From NCBI RefSeq assembly GCF_026210795.1, contig NC_089440.1:4836001-4900000 (forward strand): a stretch of DNA of 64,000 nucleotides, in the 5' to 3' direction. This DNA is from Rhizophagus irregularis. Its lineage: Eukaryota > Glomeromycota > Glomeromycetes > Glomerales > Glomeraceae. The notes beneath the pieces are model-generated. The model saw nothing but the letters and a program-made list of their open reading frames with translations. It was not told the DNA's origin and made no database searches. Shown in pieces: positions 62,120-64,000 of this stretch (position 1 is its first letter; each line of letters starts with the position of its first letter). Both the position numbers and the translations under genes were made by a program.

Positions 62120-64000
62120 AATCGAACACTTAATATGTTATTATTTATGAGATACTTACCTCAATCGTTTAACATTTATCTTAATTTTAAAATTTCATCG
62201 CTTTCACATATATATTTAATTAAGTTTAATCGATAACTACGCTCGATTTGAAAATAGTAATGGTACCTTTATTATTAAAAAAATAAATTAATGATTACCG
62301 TATTAATTATATTTTATTATTATAAGTCACATATTTTTAAAACCATAAATTTCTCCTATGAATAAGATTACTACAAAGACGAAAATAAATTTCTTTGAGG
62401 ATTGTCCTACTTATGTAACATAACACAAGCAACACAAACACAACAGCACAGCCGTGAGGCGTTATGAAAATCTGAAGATCAAAAAAAGATACTAAATTAA
62501 GCAAAAACGATCGTTTATAAATAGAATTTAATGAATTGTTCGATTTTGGAAATCACACTTTCAAAGATATCCAAAATATCCAAACAATGAAAGATTACAA
62601 AGGCTATCTAAGAAATTAAGTTTAATTAGTTTAATAACGTTAAGATATTTTTGTTGATCAATTTATAAATTTTTGTACGATTTTCCGTTTTTATTATAAG
62701 TTTATTAACAATAAATACAAAAATAGAATTGTCGGTTTTTAAATAATCACATTGTATTATTTTTTTTTTTTGTGTTTTATCTCACGCCAAATAATTATTT
62801 TTTTCTTTCTGTTTTTTTATTTGTTTCTTTTTTTTCTATTTTTATACTAAATCTTGATGAAATAATTTATCGGAAATGAATCTCCGCTCCGTTTTTTTTT
62901 TCATTATATATTTTACATATACGAAATAAAGTTTGAACATTTCTGGCAAGACAAGAATTTTTGACAAGAAATCAGTAAAGTAATTTGTAATTTTTGGATC
63001 CATCTTTCCATTTATAAAATGAAAATATATTTTACGTGAGTAAGTGACGTACTTTCTGACGTACTATCTGACGTACTGTCTGACGTACAGTTGTGCATTG
63101 TGCATCAATAGAACAATTTTTTTGTTTGTTCTGTGATTCTGTGATTCCAATATAAGTTTGATTTTTTACTTATAAATACTTTGCTTAATTCATTGTAGTA
63201 CAGAAATTTCTTGTTAATCATCTTTAGATAAATGTTTTGATTCACAAAACTCAAGTCCAAGTCATCGTGACCATCGTAATACCAAACATTAAAAATATTT
63301 CTTAATATAGTCGCAATGACATAATATTAAAAAAAAAATATTATCGAATCTAAAATTCTATTTTTAACTAGAAAGTTTACTAATTACGAAACAAACGTAT
63401 CACCAGGCATTAGCACTTTTTTAACGATGGATTTTAAACACCCAAATAATTTCAAATAATTTTAAAATTTTGTAGCCTATTTAGCTTGTCCGCTTAGAAT
63501 TTGAGGATTATTAACATTATAAACTGGGTTATGAATATAGGTATGTTCATAAAGGGAAGATGAGGAGTTTGATTGTCAACTTTTAAAATTATTTATTAAT
63601 CACTCACCGTATTTTATTTCTTTATCGCTATGAAAAAATAGTCTAGAAATGTCGTCGAGAAAAAAAATCCAGAAAATTTCCGGTTTATCATAACGACTCA
63701 TGTTTAAGATAGAAATCGAAAAAAAATCTCCGACTTTTCTTTTTCTTTATTTTCTTTATTTATAAGGTTTGACGTAACATCGTGAAGCTTATACAAATTC
63801 ATAGATTCATATTACTGATTATTATGATATATACTTTATACGACGAAGACATCAAAATTGGTTATTATATTCATGATAAGACTATTAATATTATGCGTCA
63901 TTGTACTATTATACGGGAGGTAAATAAGTGGATATGTTTATATTTAGCGCTTTTACCAAATAATTATACAGTATATTCGTACTTAAGAGTATAGAGTTTA
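62120..64000. other. AT-rich region to the window end
   Basis: A threefold GACGTAC(T/A)(A/G)TCT-like tandem sits at 63045-63090. A 70-codon open stretch at 63782-63994 has no ATG and is not supported. Confidence 0.45.

Noticed and set aside
63782..63994. 70-codon open stretch near the window end
   Set aside because: Starts at GTG, composition matches AT-rich noise, and there is no homologue or splice context.
1..64000. CRISPR arrays or prokaryotic operons
   Set aside because: No direct-repeat/spacer pattern, no Shine-Dalgarno-led gene strings, and genes have spliceosomal introns.

Overview
The window looks like nuclear DNA of an arbuscular mycorrhizal fungus, most likely Rhizophagus irregularis or a close relative. 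It is very AT-rich and intron-bearing. It holds several kinds of gene that are strongly expanded in that genus: TKL-type protein kinases with a short Cys-motif N-terminus, a Crinkler (CRN) gene, an HMG-box (MATA-HMG type) protein, and a DUF3504/Crypton-like tyrosine recombinase. There are no bacterial operons, CRISPR arrays or rRNA. The species call is inference from gene content.

Layout: (1) 133-2322, a secreted/anchored protein with a huge low-complexity core (family copy A). (2) 4504-9251, two plus-strand kinase copies, the first broken. (3) 9.7-20 kb, a graveyard and mobile-element zone: an unrecognised decayed reading region, a SAM-like fragment, a decayed Crinkler gene, a fold-back element, a four-exon tyrosine recombinase, a solo LTR, a large AT-rich fold-back and a retropepsin-like ORF. 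(4) 23.2-25.7 kb, a broken minus-strand kinase and a kinase 5' fragment fused to a truncated transposon. (5) 26.5-27.4 kb, two hAT-like MITEs with perfect 8-bp target duplications. (6) 30.0-34.1 kb, two plus-strand kinases, then another MITE at 34.5 kb. (7) 38494-39970, repeat-core family copy B. (8) 41.2-53.8 kb, three minus-strand kinases with remnants and TIR elements between them. (9) 56909-58401, repeat-core family copy C. (10) 61493-62119, the HMG-box gene.

Two families carry most of the biology. The kinases (eight near-full copies plus several fragments) share one four-exon structure, including a 45-nt third exon and a tiny fourth exon. Four copies are open (7617, 30075, 42536, 47720) and four carry frameshifts or nonsense codons. 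Six copies share a conserved upstream block of about 190-200 bp and two share a different one. The HRD arginine varies among copies, so RD-like and non-RD-like kinases lie side by side. The three repeat-core genes share identical ends: signal peptide, KRQ processing site, Cys motif before a phase-2 intron, a conserved C-terminal domain and a terminal hydrophobic helix. Their cores are entirely different tandem repeats, always Pro/Gly-rich with balanced acidic residues and Lys. This constant-ends, interchangeable-core surface family is the best candidate here for something undescribed.

The large gaps are AT-rich with no convincing genes. All exon models were derived by reading splice sites and comparing copies within the window; none has transcript support.
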